Assembly (NCBI RefSeq): GCF_030409755.1
Contig: NZ_JAUFQE010000002.1
Location: 1,364,001-1,428,000 of the forward strand
Length of the DNA stretch: 64,000 nucleotides
Source: Vibrio lentus
GTDB taxonomy: Bacteria; Pseudomonadota; Gammaproteobacteria; Enterobacterales; Vibrionaceae
Reading direction: 5' to 3'
Below the pieces are notes generated by a model. That model did no database searches. It saw nothing but the letters and a program-made list of their open reading frames with translations, and was not told where the DNA came from. Position 1 is the first letter of the stretch. Each line of letters opens with the position of its first letter. Positions 56,487 through 64,000 of this stretch are shown one piece after another. Made by a program: the position numbers and the translations under genes.

Positions 56487-56940
56487 CATCTTTCCTATAA
56501 AAACAAGGTTTTTAGTATTCGCCAAAGGTATCAGCGACATACGAAAATAGATAATAGGTCTTAGCTATTACATCAATAGCGAGTGCCTATTACACTTGAG
56601 AATGCGTTTGGTAAACGAGGGTGAATGCTATCACCTCTATTCGGGACAGTATTGTCTATGAGTATTTGATTTACATCAACCACTGTGAAAGCAATCGATT
56701 AAATATTGACTCATTTCGAACAAATTCTAATCGATAGCGAAGTTAACAAAGGTCGAAATAGCAGTAAATCGGCATTCTCAAACATTGTAGTAAAGAAAGA
56801 ATGCCATCTGGTCTGTGGAGTGAGTGGTAGATTGGTGTTAAAAAGTAAACCGTTCTTATTCAACTTGTTTTACAGTTGAAATATGACAGGATTGTGTCTG
56901 TTGTTATCTGTCTTGGGGAAGTCACATTTGCTGAGCGCGA
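56487..56940. other. zwf promoter region
   Basis: About 450 nt between zwf and the end of the CitB-type regulator gene, read only toward zwf. It holds the FNR-type box and an AT-rich stretch (56690-56760) likely to contain the promoter. I see no gene. Confidence 0.5.
56666..56679. promoter_or_regulatory. FNR-type box upstream of zwf
   Basis: TTGATTTACATCAA matches the FNR consensus TTGAT-N4-ATCAA at every fixed position and is a true inverted repeat. It lies 180 nt before the zwf start. Oxygen-dependent control of the pentose phosphate operon is inference. Confidence 0.6.
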
Positions 56941-57636
56941 CTACTTTCTCGGCTTGTTATAGCAACGTTCAGGTCGCCCTACTGTGCCATAGTTTAAGTC
57001 AGCCACTAACTCGCCAGTTGTGATGAGAAATTCCAAATAGCGTCGAGCTGTCGTTCGGCTTGCTCCAATGCGTTCGCCTGCCTCATCAGCTGTAATATCA
57101 GCGATGTCGGTTTGCTGAAAAATGGCTCTAATTTTATCAAGCGTTACACCATCGATCCCTTTAGGTAACGTAGAAACCTTTCGAGAATCTGCCTTGGCAT
57201 TGGCTTGCAGCATCTTGTCGACCAAGCCTTGGTTTAAGTCAGACACACTTTCAAACTCTTGCTGCTGTGACTGATACTTTTTCAGTGCCGCTTCCAAACG
57301 GGGAAACATCACAGGTTTCAGTAGATAGTCGACGACTCCACCGCGCATCGCTTGCTGAAGGGTGTCGACGTCTCGAGCTGCGGTAATCAGAATCACATCA
57401 CAGCCCTGATTACTGCCACGAACATGGTTCAAAATATCAAGTCCGCATCCGTCCGGTAGATACACATCCAATAAAACCAAATCAGGCTTTAAGATATCTA
57501 ACTGCATCAACGCTTCGGACTGTGTGGTCGCAATCCCGACCACATCAAAGCCTCCCATCTGTTCTAAATAACGATGGTGAAGCTCTGCAATCGCAATATC
57601 ATCTTCAATGACCATGACTCTCGTGATTGCGTTCAT
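56941..57636 (-). CDS. CitB/DcuR-type response regulator
   Basis: A 231-residue regulator: receiver domain (about 5-122) with VIEDD, phospho-acceptor Asp in LVLLDVYLPDGCGL and KPVMFPRLEAAL, then a C-terminal helix-turn-helix of the CitB family (ITADEAGERIGASRTTARRY, near 180-200). Such regulators control uptake and use of citrate or C4-dicarboxylates. It is transcribed just after the kinase gene at 57706-59361. The most likely local target is tctCBA; the exact ligand cannot be told. Confidence 0.93.
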   Translation of the reverse strand: MNAITRVMVIEDDIAIAELHHRYLEQMGGFDVVGIATTQSEALMQLDILKPDLVLLDVYLPDGCGLDILNHVRGSNQGCDVILITAARDVDTLQQAMRGGVVDYLLKPVMFPRLEAALKKYQSQQQEFESVSDLNQGLVDKMLQANAKADSRKVSTLPKGIDGVTLDKIRAIFQQTDIADITADEAGERIGASRTTARRYLEFLITTGELVADLNYGTVGRPERCYNKPRK

Positions 57637-57705
57637 TTATGTTCTTCCTTTAACCATTGTATTCCTGTCACAACGATCTTCAGTCGATCGCTCCGTGCTC
57701 AATTA

Positions 57706-59361
57706 TTATTGTTGTTCTTCTTTCGGTAAATACACCGTCATGCGTGACCCAAAATCAGGGTTATCAACCATTTCTAGCTGCCCTTGATAACGGTCAGCAA
57801 GCTGCTTAATAAGGTACAAACCAACACCTCGGTTCTGCTTCGCTTTACTCGATACGCCTTTTTCGGTAAGCGCATTGGTTGCCAAGTGTTTTGGCAGACC
57901 ACAGCCCTTGTCTTCGACTTCCACTATGATTTCATTGCCGAAATCACTGATCGACACATCGATTACGCGGCGAGCTGGTGCAATTTGTCCTTCTTGTTTA
58001 ATCGCCATCATGGTGGCATCAAACGCGTTATCAATGAGGTTGCCAAGAATCGTCACGACATCCTCTGCGTTTAACCAAACGGGTAATGCCTCAAGCCTTG
58101 ATCCCTCTTCAACTTTAAGCTCTAACCCAATCTCTCGAGCTCGTTCTGTTTTGCCTAAAAGCATGCCTGCAATAAGAGGGTCTTTCACCGTCTCTCTTAA
58201 GAACTCTATTAAGCTCTGGTAATGAGCGGTTTCTTGACCAATCAATTGTTGAACAGAGTCCAGCTCGCCCATTTGAATCAAGCCACTGATCGTATTGAGC
58301 TTGTTTTGATGTTCATGCGTTTGCGAACGAAGTAAGTCTGCATACTCTTTAGTTTGAGAAAGCTGATCGGTTAAATCGTTAATCTCATCTCGTAATCGGA
58401 AACTCGACACCGCACCAACCACTTCACCCGCCACTATAATTGGGCTGCGGTTGGCAATGATTCGCTTATTGTTCAGGTACAATTCAACATCATGATCAGT
58501 GTCACCCGTTGATAACAGCTGCTCTAAGTCACTGCCCACCAACACATCTGATAGACGTTGCTGATTGAGTGCTTTATCTCGGTCTATAGACAAAATATCG
58601 CAAGCGCTTTTGTTTATTGAGCGCAAAATACCGTTCTTATCAATGCTCAAAATACCTTCTTTCACGGTACTCATAGTCACATCAAGTTCTACATATAAGC
58701 GACCTATCTCTTCAGGCTCAAAGCCTAAAATAGCGCGCTGAAAACGACGAGAAACATAGCTTGAAATCACCGCATTGACGGCAACCACCAGCAACGCCAT
58801 CACAATCAAAAAGGCTAAGTAAGGTTCGATTCGATCTTGTAAAGAATCCAATAGATAACCTACCGACACTACCCCAATAACGGTACCTTGGGTGTCTTTT
58901 ACCGCAGATTTACCACGGACAGAGAAGCCAAGTGAACCTTTAGCCGTCGACACATAAGACTCGCCTAATATCAGCGCTTTTTGGTTGTCACCACCGCGCA
59001 TTGGCTTACCCAGCCTATCGTCATAAGGGTGAACCAGACGAATGCCTTTTTCGTCACCGACAACAATAAACGCAGCGCCAATCAGTTGAGTGAGGTTTCG
59101 GAATTTAATTTGAGTTTCGTCGGATACAACATAAGGAGCACCATTGGGATCAATGGTTCCGTTTTGTTGGATAGCACGCAAGACAACTGGAGACTCGGCA
59201 AGAAAATCGGCAACACCTAGTGCTTTCAAACCCATCTCTTGTTCTTGAGATTGTTTGATATAAGAAAAGCCGGCTGCTGATAGTATTAATAGTTCAACAA
59301 GGCCAGTCACCGTCATGATAATCAGCAACCTTTTTCGAAAGCTGACATTACTCCATTTCAT
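57706..59361 (-). CDS. CitA/DcuS-type sensor histidine kinase
   Basis: A 551-residue membrane kinase. Two membrane segments (about 10-32 and 180-200) flank a periplasmic PAS-like (sCache) domain with ADFLAESPVVLRAIQ and VGDEKGIRLVHPYDDRLGKP, as in citrate and C4-dicarboxylate sensors. A cytoplasmic PAS domain (about 215-325) follows, then the family's H-box THEHQNKLNTISGLIQMGE near 350 and an HATPase with DNAFDA and GVGLYLIKQLADRY. It pairs with the regulator 69 nt downstream. The ligand is inferred to be a di- or tricarboxylate. Confidence 0.94.
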   Translation of the reverse strand: MKWSNVSFRKRLLIIMTVTGLVELLILSAAGFSYIKQSQEQEMGLKALGVADFLAESPVVLRAIQQNGTIDPNGAPYVVSDETQIKFRNLTQLIGAAFIVVGDEKGIRLVHPYDDRLGKPMRGGDNQKALILGESYVSTAKGSLGFSVRGKSAVKDTQGTVIGVVSVGYLLDSLQDRIEPYLAFLIVMALLVVAVNAVISSYVSRRFQRAILGFEPEEIGRLYVELDVTMSTVKEGILSIDKNGILRSINKSACDILSIDRDKALNQQRLSDVLVGSDLEQLLSTGDTDHDVELYLNNKRIIANRSPIIVAGEVVGAVSSFRLRDEINDLTDQLSQTKEYADLLRSQTHEHQNKLNTISGLIQMGELDSVQQLIGQETAHYQSLIEFLRETVKDPLIAGMLLGKTERAREIGLELKVEEGSRLEALPVWLNAEDVVTILGNLIDNAFDATMMAIKQEGQIAPARRVIDVSISDFGNEIIVEVEDKGCGLPKHLATNALTEKGVSSKAKQNRGVGLYLIKQLADRYQGQLEMVDNPDFGSRMTVYLPKEEQQ

Positions 59362-59392
59362 ACAAAACCGTCCCTAGTGCTTAATCATCAAT

Positions 59393-59409
59393 GTTAACAC
59401 CAAGTTAAA
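59393..59409. promoter_or_regulatory. GTTAAC-N5-GTTAAA element upstream of the CitA-type kinase gene
   Basis: This direct repeat has the same half-sites and the same 5-nt spacer as the tctC upstream element at 45701-45717. A weaker copy, GTTAAC-N5-GGTAAC, lies at 59701-59717. Autoregulation by the CitB-type regulator would explain the pattern; this is inference. Confidence 0.42.
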
Positions 59410-59956
59410 GGTATAGCCTTTTTGCTTATGCGAATTTGTGACTGTTACTCAACTAAATTATTGAGCGGATTGTTAATTGATATTCCTTTACGTTATGCAA
59501 CCAGATTGGCTGTTCATTTTTAGAACTGATTAGCTCTAAAAGACAAATAAACGAGTAAATATTGAGCTAGATCACTAAGCTTTTAGGTGTTTTTTAGGTT
59601 GTTTAAAATAAATACAATTATAATGGTTGCATATGCAGAAGTTCATTGTTACTAAGCTATGTGTCGCAATTTTAAGACAGCATTGATAACTGAATTTTCA
59701 GTTAACAGAAAGGTAACAATCATTCACTCAGTGGACGTGTCAGCACGTTACGAAATAACAAACTCGCCGTTACCGAACGTTTATCAATGTGCGTACCGCT
59801 CCAACCCCATTGATACAACAAATCAGTATGAGAACGAAGAGGCGCTACGTATCAATCGGCGCTCAATAAATAACACTGATAGGCAGAGTGACACCGTCGA
59901 CACGAAACAGGATAAAAAACATAACGTACAAACATTGTTGAAAAGGAAACCAGGCA
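59410..59956. other. Intergenic region with possible CRP site
   Basis: About 550 AT-rich nt between the kinase gene and the small ORF at 59957. It holds a CRP-like site (59561-59576) and a third GTTAAC-type repeat (59701-59717). A frame open at 59659-59970 has no ribosome site and low-complexity composition, so I do not call it. Confidence 0.45.
59561..59576. promoter_or_regulatory. CRP-like site
   Basis: ATTGAGCTAGATCACT matches 12 of 16 positions of the symmetric CRP consensus TGTGATCTAGATCACA. It is about 200 nt upstream of the kinase gene. Catabolite control of a carboxylate-sensing system would make sense but is not shown. Confidence 0.35.
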
Positions 59957-60184
59957 ATGAAACGCGATAATTTTGGAATTTGCCTTACTAAGGCTATGCT
60001 GTTCAAAAACTTACAATCTACTTTTACTCATGTCAGAGCTTATGAGAAGGACGAGACATCCCCACTCGACCTAAAAGTGTTGTTAGCTTTCCCACAAATG
60101 TCAGGCAGAGATTTATTACAAACCATGCAAGGTTCAAGACAATTGGTGTGGCGTGCCGACCACCATTGCCCAAGCTTCAAATAA
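59957..60184 (+). CDS. Small protein of unknown function
   Basis: A 75-residue soluble protein (MKRDNFGICLTKAMLFKNLQ at the start) with no membrane segment and no family I recognise. AAAGGAAACC lies 8-10 nt before the ATG, and a strong terminator follows the stop by about 40 nt, both supporting a real gene. The next feature is an insertion sequence. Function unknown. Confidence 0.6.
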   Translation: MKRDNFGICLTKAMLFKNLQSTFTHVRAYEKDETSPLDLKVLLAFPQMSGRDLLQTMQGSRQLVWRADHHCPSFK

Positions 60185-60223
60185 AGCCCTTCATTTTGTA
60201 ACAAACGCTTCTATACTGAACTT

Positions 60224-60250
60224 AAAGAGCACGCTTTGTCGTGCTCTTTT
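60224..60250 (+). terminator. Terminator after the small ORF
   Basis: AAAGAGCACG (60224-60233) and CGTGCTCTTT (60240-60249) form a 10-bp perfect stem with a 6-nt loop, followed by T. Confidence 0.92.
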
Positions 60251-60326
60251 CGTCTCAGTGATCTTTAATATCCATATCACGTAATATATTACATTTAATT
60301 AACGAGTTATGAGAGTTTCTATTCAT

Positions 60327-60343
60327 GTGAGACAATCAACTCA
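60327..60343. repeat. Left copy of the 17-bp direct repeat flanking the IS
   Basis: GTGAGACAATCAACTCA is identical to 62087-62103 and abuts the IS end, so it is the probable target-site duplication. Confidence 0.85.
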
Positions 60344-60431
60344 TGTGATTACCGAGGGAGGTTGACGGTCTAAATACCGAAGGATTCTGTCGTTGCTTTA
60401 TTCATAGTAGTCCACTATTGCAGATTAGTTT

Positions 60432-61940
60432 CTATTCGATAATTGATTCCTCGGCACGTGCCTCCCGTAACTCTCTTGTATTCAGCTTTTCTTCAAGCCA
60501 GATGTTCCTTACTGTTGAGTGACTAATCGAGATGTTAAAGCGCTTCCTCATCTCACCACTTATCCTAATAGAGGTTAGGTGAGGCGATTTTAGTGTTAAT
60601 GAGATGACGATATTTCGAGTCTTTTCATCGATGCGATTATTGTTGTGTGATTGACCATACAGACGTTTCAAAGCAAGTGGGCCATGGGCTTCAAGTAATT
60701 GACGGTTGTTGTGAATGCTTTTGACAGAACAACCGCTTTGTCGAGCCGCTTCTCTCACATTGCCTAACTTATTGGCAAGCTCTATGACATCGAGCTTTTT
60801 CTGAACTTCTTCTCCGTATTCTTTCCTAGAGCTAGGCTCAGTAAGCTCTTTAATCGATAACTCTCGGTCGGCAAAATAAGCCGTAAAACCCCCATCAAGT
60901 TGCTTACGTAATTCGACTTGTTGACTCACGATAGAGTGCCGTAACGGGGAGGTGATTTGATACATTGCGTTGGCGTAACTGAAGGTATGATCTCGACGGA
61001 TTTTTCGATATTCTTTTTGAATACATATCGCGTCAATGTTCAGGTACTTCGGAACGGGTGTATGCTCAGAGCGCATTAATTTGGCGTTAACTGTGAGGGT
61101 CGTTGCCCAATACTCAGGGATGAAGGTGTTTTGTAGGTAGTTATTTGCACTGATCATATCAGTAACCCCAGCCAACCTTAACTCAGGGACTAGACGATCT
61201 TGGAACGTATCAAAGGCACGTTCGATGCGACCCTTGCCTTGAGGCGAATTGGCAAAAATAATTTCTATACCCAGCTCTTCACAGGCTCGTTGCATCTGGG
61301 AGAAGTGGCAACGTTTTGGTCCACCGAAGATGCCAGCTCTATCGACATAAAGAGTCTTAAAAAGCCCTTTTTTCTCGATATAAGTTTTCATTACTTTGAG
61401 GCATCCTTCGGTGGTTTCTGAAGGGAAAAACTCCGCATGAACCTCACTGGTTGCATCATCAATCATGGCGATAAGACAAGATTTTTTATCACCGAACCAA
61501 AGGTGTGGACTGCCGTCCATTTGCAGCATTAAGCCTTCGGCCTCCATACGCTCACGTCGTCTTCTTACCTTAGAACGTCGATGTTTGGCTCGTTTTACAT
61601 GATGGATTTCATGTGCCCAGGTACGAAGCGTCTCCCGCTTTACTTTGATGCCTTCAAATACCTCTAACATGTCGGCGAGATGAAGCATGTTAAAGTCGTA
61701 ATACTTGGCCTTTATAAGAGCTTGAACTTGCTGCTTTAAGGTAATGGGTATTTTATTAGCGGGTGTCCTTCCTGTGTTGCCATGAACCACAAATCGGATA
61801 CCATCAGAGCGATATCGCCTGAGATAACGTTCAATGGTTCTGCGAGACTTATTGAGGAGCTTAGAGGCATTAGTAATTGATATTTTACCGAGAGCAACTT
61901 TCGCGATGATATCCACGGTAAGCTGAGATTGAGTATCCAT
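60432..61940 (-). CDS. DDE transposase, ISNCY/IS1202-like
   Basis: A 502-residue transposase. An N-terminal helix-turn-helix (GKISITNASKLLNKSRRTIE) leads to a retroviral-integrase-type core with the acidic residues in LMLQMDGSPHLWFG, LYVDRAGIFGG and SPQGKGRIERAFDTFQ. A second helix-turn-helix (NVREAARQSGCSVKSIHNNR) lies near 420. The frame is uninterrupted, so the enzyme may be active. ATG at 61940 has AGGA upstream; a GTG at 61958 is possible. Confidence 0.9.
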   Translation of the reverse strand: MDTQSQLTVDIIAKVALGKISITNASKLLNKSRRTIERYLRRYRSDGIRFVVHGNTGRTPANKIPITLKQQVQALIKAKYYDFNMLHLADMLEVFEGIKVKRETLRTWAHEIHHVKRAKHRRSKVRRRRERMEAEGLMLQMDGSPHLWFGDKKSCLIAMIDDATSEVHAEFFPSETTEGCLKVMKTYIEKKGLFKTLYVDRAGIFGGPKRCHFSQMQRACEELGIEIIFANSPQGKGRIERAFDTFQDRLVPELRLAGVTDMISANNYLQNTFIPEYWATTLTVNAKLMRSEHTPVPKYLNIDAICIQKEYRKIRRDHTFSYANAMYQITSPLRHSIVSQQVELRKQLDGGFTAYFADRELSIKELTEPSSRKEYGEEVQKKLDVIELANKLGNVREAARQSGCSVKSIHNNRQLLEAHGPLALKRLYGQSHNNNRIDEKTRNIVISLTLKSPHLTSIRISGEMRKRFNISISHSTVRNIWLEEKLNTRELREARAEESIIE

Positions 61941-62015
61941 AACGATCATCCTATACACCCCTGACTAATTCGTAGCACTAGTCAAAGGATTACGTAAAAA
62001 TAGAGACCGTCAATT

Positions 62016-62081
62016 TCCCTCGGTAATTAAGCGAATGACAAAGTCGCTTGGTAGTTACGATACGACAGAATCGCTTGGTGA
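62016..62081. repeat. Three spaced 11-bp motifs at the IS right end
   Basis: TCCCTCGGTAA (62016-62026), TCGCTTGGTAG (62044-62054) and TCGCTTGGTGA (62071-62081) are spaced 28 and 27 bp start to start. The left end has only one such motif. They are likely transposase-binding sites, which is inference. Confidence 0.7.
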
Positions 62082-62086
62082 TCACA

Positions 62087-62103
62087 GTGAGACAATCAAC
62101 TCA
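62087..62103. repeat. Right copy of the 17-bp direct repeat flanking the IS
   Basis: Identical to 60327-60343. It lies 57 nt upstream of the tolC-family gene, so the IS entered that gene's promoter region. Confidence 0.85.
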
Positions 62104-62129
62104 AGACAAACGATGATCCCCCTGTTAAC

Positions 62130-62149
62130 ATTAGAGCTAATACTCTAAT
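62130..62149. promoter_or_regulatory. Palindrome in front of the tolC-family gene
   Basis: ATTAGAG (62130-62136) and CTCTAAT (62143-62149) are perfect 7-bp arms with a 6-nt spacer, ending 10 nt before the ATG. It could be an operator for a TetR- or MarR-type repressor of the efflux genes, or a leader hairpin masking the ribosome site. No regulator gene is adjacent in the window. Confidence 0.45.
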
Positions 62150-62159
62150 TTGGTATTTA

Positions 62160-63614
62160 ATGCAGATGACCAAACCAAAATTACGATGCCTTGCGATTGC
62201 CAGTATTCTTATCGGTACTATCGGCGCGCCAAGCTATGCAGCCCCGCTCTCTTTCCCAGAAGCGTGGCAAATATTACAAGAGAACAATAACTCTCTTGCC
62301 GCTCAACAAGCGAATGTTGAGCGTTATCAGCACCTTCAGAACTCAACAAGTAGTCTCAACTTGCCTTCAATCACCTTAGGGGCTAACTACACGCACCTTG
62401 ATAGTGACGTGACGATCAATGGTGAACAGTTCACTGACAGCTTAAGTGGTGTACCAAACTTAGGCGCAGTTGGAGGTATTCTTCAGCCTATATTAAGTGG
62501 GCTTGGCGGCGTTACCTCAACCATCACTGAACAAGACATCTTCAGCTCTTCCATTCGTGCTATTTGGCCTATCTTTACCGGCGGACGAATTACCGCTGCG
62601 CAAACTGCTGCCGAAGGTAAAAGCGAAGAGGCGCAAAGCCAGTTGTTGATGGAAAGACAAGCTCGCTACGAAGACTTAAGTAAATATTACTTCTCGGTGA
62701 TCTTAGCAGAAGATGTCGTCAAAACACGTCAAGCCGTTGAAGCAGGATTAACTCAACACCGTGATTTCGCTATCAAGCTTGAACAGCAAGGGCAAATTGC
62801 ACGAGTAGAACGCCTGCAGGCGGATGCTTCTTTAGATAAAGCCGTTGTTGAACGCACCAAAGCGCAGAACGACCTTAAGATTGCTCAGTTAGCGCTGACT
62901 CAGATCCTTGGCCAGAGCCAAAGTGTCGAACCTTCAGAACAACTCTTTATCAACAAAAACCTGCCTCATATGGACGTCTTTGTTGATCAAACACTCATGA
63001 CCTACCCTGGCCTCAAAATCCTCGATGCAAAAGAGAAACAAGCGAGTAGCTTAATCAAGGCCGAAAAAGGCAAATACTACCCAGAAGTCTATCTATACGG
63101 TGATTACAGCCTGTACGAAGATGACTCGCTAGCCAGTGAAATGAAACCCGATTGGTTGGTCGGTATTGGTGTGAATGTACCGCTACTTGACACATCAGGT
63201 CGTTCCGACAAAGTCGCTGCCGCTCATAGTGCCGTGTCTCAAGTCCAGTTCCTTAAGTCACAAGCCAAGCAAGACTTAACCGTTTTAGTACAAAAGACCT
63301 ATCTTGAAGCGAACCAAGCAATTGAAGAAGTTCAAGGCCTCAACTCAAGTCTGTCTTTAGCTCAAGAGAACCTTTCACTTCGTAAAAAAGCCTTCACTCA
63401 AGGGTTATCTAATTCGTTAGAAGTGGTTGATGCCGAGCTATACCTTGCAAGCATTAAAACACAGCAATCTGCTGCGCGATTCAAATACCTAATTTCTCTT
63501 AATAAGCTGTTAGCACTCACCAGCGAAATGAATGCTTATTCAAGTTACTTAACGTCTTCTATCCCGTCTGACTTCGATTCAAAAGCAGACACCGCTAGCC
63601 AGTCAAAAGGATAA
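62160..63614 (+). CDS. TolC-family outer-membrane efflux protein
   Basis: A 484-residue outer-membrane channel protein with a signal peptide (about 1-28, ending PSYAAP) and two outer-membrane-efflux repeats of long coiled helices (about 35-240 and 260-460), as in TolC and related factors. It would provide the exit duct for the transport system whose adaptor gene starts 3 nt later. ATG at 62166 is an alternative start. No usual ribosome site is visible at 62150-62159, where the palindrome ends. An IS sits just upstream and may alter its expression. Confidence 0.9.
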   Translation: MQMTKPKLRCLAIASILIGTIGAPSYAAPLSFPEAWQILQENNNSLAAQQANVERYQHLQNSTSSLNLPSITLGANYTHLDSDVTINGEQFTDSLSGVPNLGAVGGILQPILSGLGGVTSTITEQDIFSSSIRAIWPIFTGGRITAAQTAAEGKSEEAQSQLLMERQARYEDLSKYYFSVILAEDVVKTRQAVEAGLTQHRDFAIKLEQQGQIARVERLQADASLDKAVVERTKAQNDLKIAQLALTQILGQSQSVEPSEQLFINKNLPHMDVFVDQTLMTYPGLKILDAKEKQASSLIKAEKGKYYPEVYLYGDYSLYEDDSLASEMKPDWLVGIGVNVPLLDTSGRSDKVAAAHSAVSQVQFLKSQAKQDLTVLVQKTYLEANQAIEEVQGLNSSLSLAQENLSLRKKAFTQGLSNSLEVVDAELYLASIKTQQSAARFKYLISLNKLLALTSEMNAYSSYLTSSIPSDFDSKADTASQSKG

Positions 63615-63617
63615 TTC

Positions 63618-64000
63618 ATGAAACCTATTAAACCACTTATTCTCTCTCTGGTTGGCATCGGCATTATTGGCTGGGTTGGGTACAGCTTTTACCAAGCGTA
63701 CCAACCACAGCCTGTTAAGCTTCAAGGCCAAATTGACGCGCAGCAATACAGCATATCTTCTAAAGTACCCGGCCGAATAGACGAAGTTTTCGTACGTAAA
63801 GGTGACTCTGTTGAGAAAGGTGAGTTGATCTTCTCCCTACTTAGCCCAGAAATTGACGCTAAATTAGAGCAAGCAAAAGCAGGTCAAAAAGCCGCTGGTG
63901 CTTTAGCAAAACAAGCAGAGAATGGTGCTCGTACTCAGCAAATCCAAGCCGCTAAAGACCAATGGTTGAAAGCAAAAGCGGCAGCTGATCTCATGGACAA
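63618..64000 (+). CDS. HlyD-family membrane fusion protein, N-terminal part (cut by window edge)
   Basis: The visible 127 residues hold an N-terminal membrane anchor (about 5-26), then QGQIDAQQYSISSKVPGRID and VFVRKGDSVEKGELIFSLLS, the biotinyl-lipoyl-like half motif of periplasmic adaptors, and the start of an Ala/Gln-rich coiled-coil hairpin. It links an inner-membrane pump to the TolC-like channel. It begins 3 nt after the tolC-family stop with AAAGGA upstream, so they form an operon. The pump gene is probably just outside the window. Confidence 0.9.
   Translation, partial: MKPIKPLILSLVGIGIIGWVGYSFYQAYQPQPVKLQGQIDAQQYSISSKVPGRIDEVFVRKGDSVEKGELIFSLLSPEIDAKLEQAKAGQKAAGALAKQAENGARTQQIQAAKDQWLKAKAAADLMD

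Larger units (their letters stand above)
60344..62086 (-). mobile_element. Complete DDE insertion sequence, ISNCY/IS1202-like (1743 bp)
   Basis: Both ends start TGTGA followed by TNACCRAGSGA: left 60344-60359, right 62086-62071 read on the minus strand. The two ends abut identical 17-bp direct repeats, which fixes the borders. The right end carries two extra copies of the same 11-bp motif (62044-62054 and 62016-62026), spaced 27-28 bp. The copy at 62016 continues into a longer match to the left end (GACGGTCT). One intact transposase gene fills the element. The family name is from the protein's look and the TGT ends; size and repeat length are read directly. Confidence 0.85.

Noticed and set aside
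59659..59970. Open frame of 103 codons on the plus strand
   Set aside because: No ribosome site, polar low-complexity composition, and it overlaps the better-supported small ORF at 59957. The region looks like promoter DNA.

Overview
The window looks like chromosomal DNA of a marine Vibrio, probably near the Splendidus clade. This is inference from the gene set: a GntR-controlled prp operon with acnD-prpF, a VF530-family protein, a complete type VI secretion (T6SS) locus, several HD-GYP proteins, moderate G+C and compact operons. I recognised families by eye and ran no database search.

Layout. (1) 1-7.7 kb, minus strand: a methylcitrate-cycle operon for propionate use, prpR-prpB-prpC-acnD-prpF-prpE, with prpE cut by the window edge; near-perfect palindromic operators lie in front of prpR. 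(2) 8.0-11.2 kb, minus: a large membrane HD-GYP protein with two periplasmic sensor regions. (3) 11.5-39.1 kb, plus: a T6SS cluster with all 13 core components (vgrG, a DUF6931-like gene, PAAR, tssA, hcp, tssB, tssC, a second tssC-like gene, tssE, tssF, tssG, tssH, tagH/FHA, tssJ, tssK, tssL, tssM, Ser/Thr kinase). Between tssH and tagH sits an unusual three-gene insert: a sensor-MFS transporter fusion and two periplasmic binding proteins. The fusion gene is broken by an IS200-type element. (4) 39.2-40.5 kb, minus: an unrecognised protein convergent with the T6SS, a possible effector. (5) 40.8-45.5 kb, plus: a REC-HD-GYP protein and a large hybrid histidine kinase. (6) 45.8-49.1 kb: a tctCBA tripartite tricarboxylate transporter, then a TSUP permease and a small membrane protein. 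(7) 50.6-52.6 kb: a VF530-family gene with tandem repeats at its 3' end and a third HD-GYP protein. (8) 52.8-56.5 kb, minus: the oxidative pentose phosphate operon zwf-pgl-gnd. (9) 56.9-59.4 kb, minus: a CitA/CitB-type two-component system. (10) 60.3-62.1 kb: a complete 1.74-kb DDE insertion sequence with a 17-bp direct repeat. (11) 62.2-64.0 kb, plus: a TolC-family protein and the start of an HlyD-family adaptor.

How the parts relate. The prp genes turn propionate into pyruvate and succinate. The tct genes import tricarboxylates and may be controlled by the CitA/CitB-type pair, since both promoters share a GTTAAC-N5-GTTAA element. zwf-pgl-gnd has a perfect FNR-type box upstream. The T6SS carries a kinase/FHA pair for post-translational control and what looks like its own nutrient-sensing module. 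In this strain that module is interrupted, and the IS may also be polar on tagH-tssJKLM.
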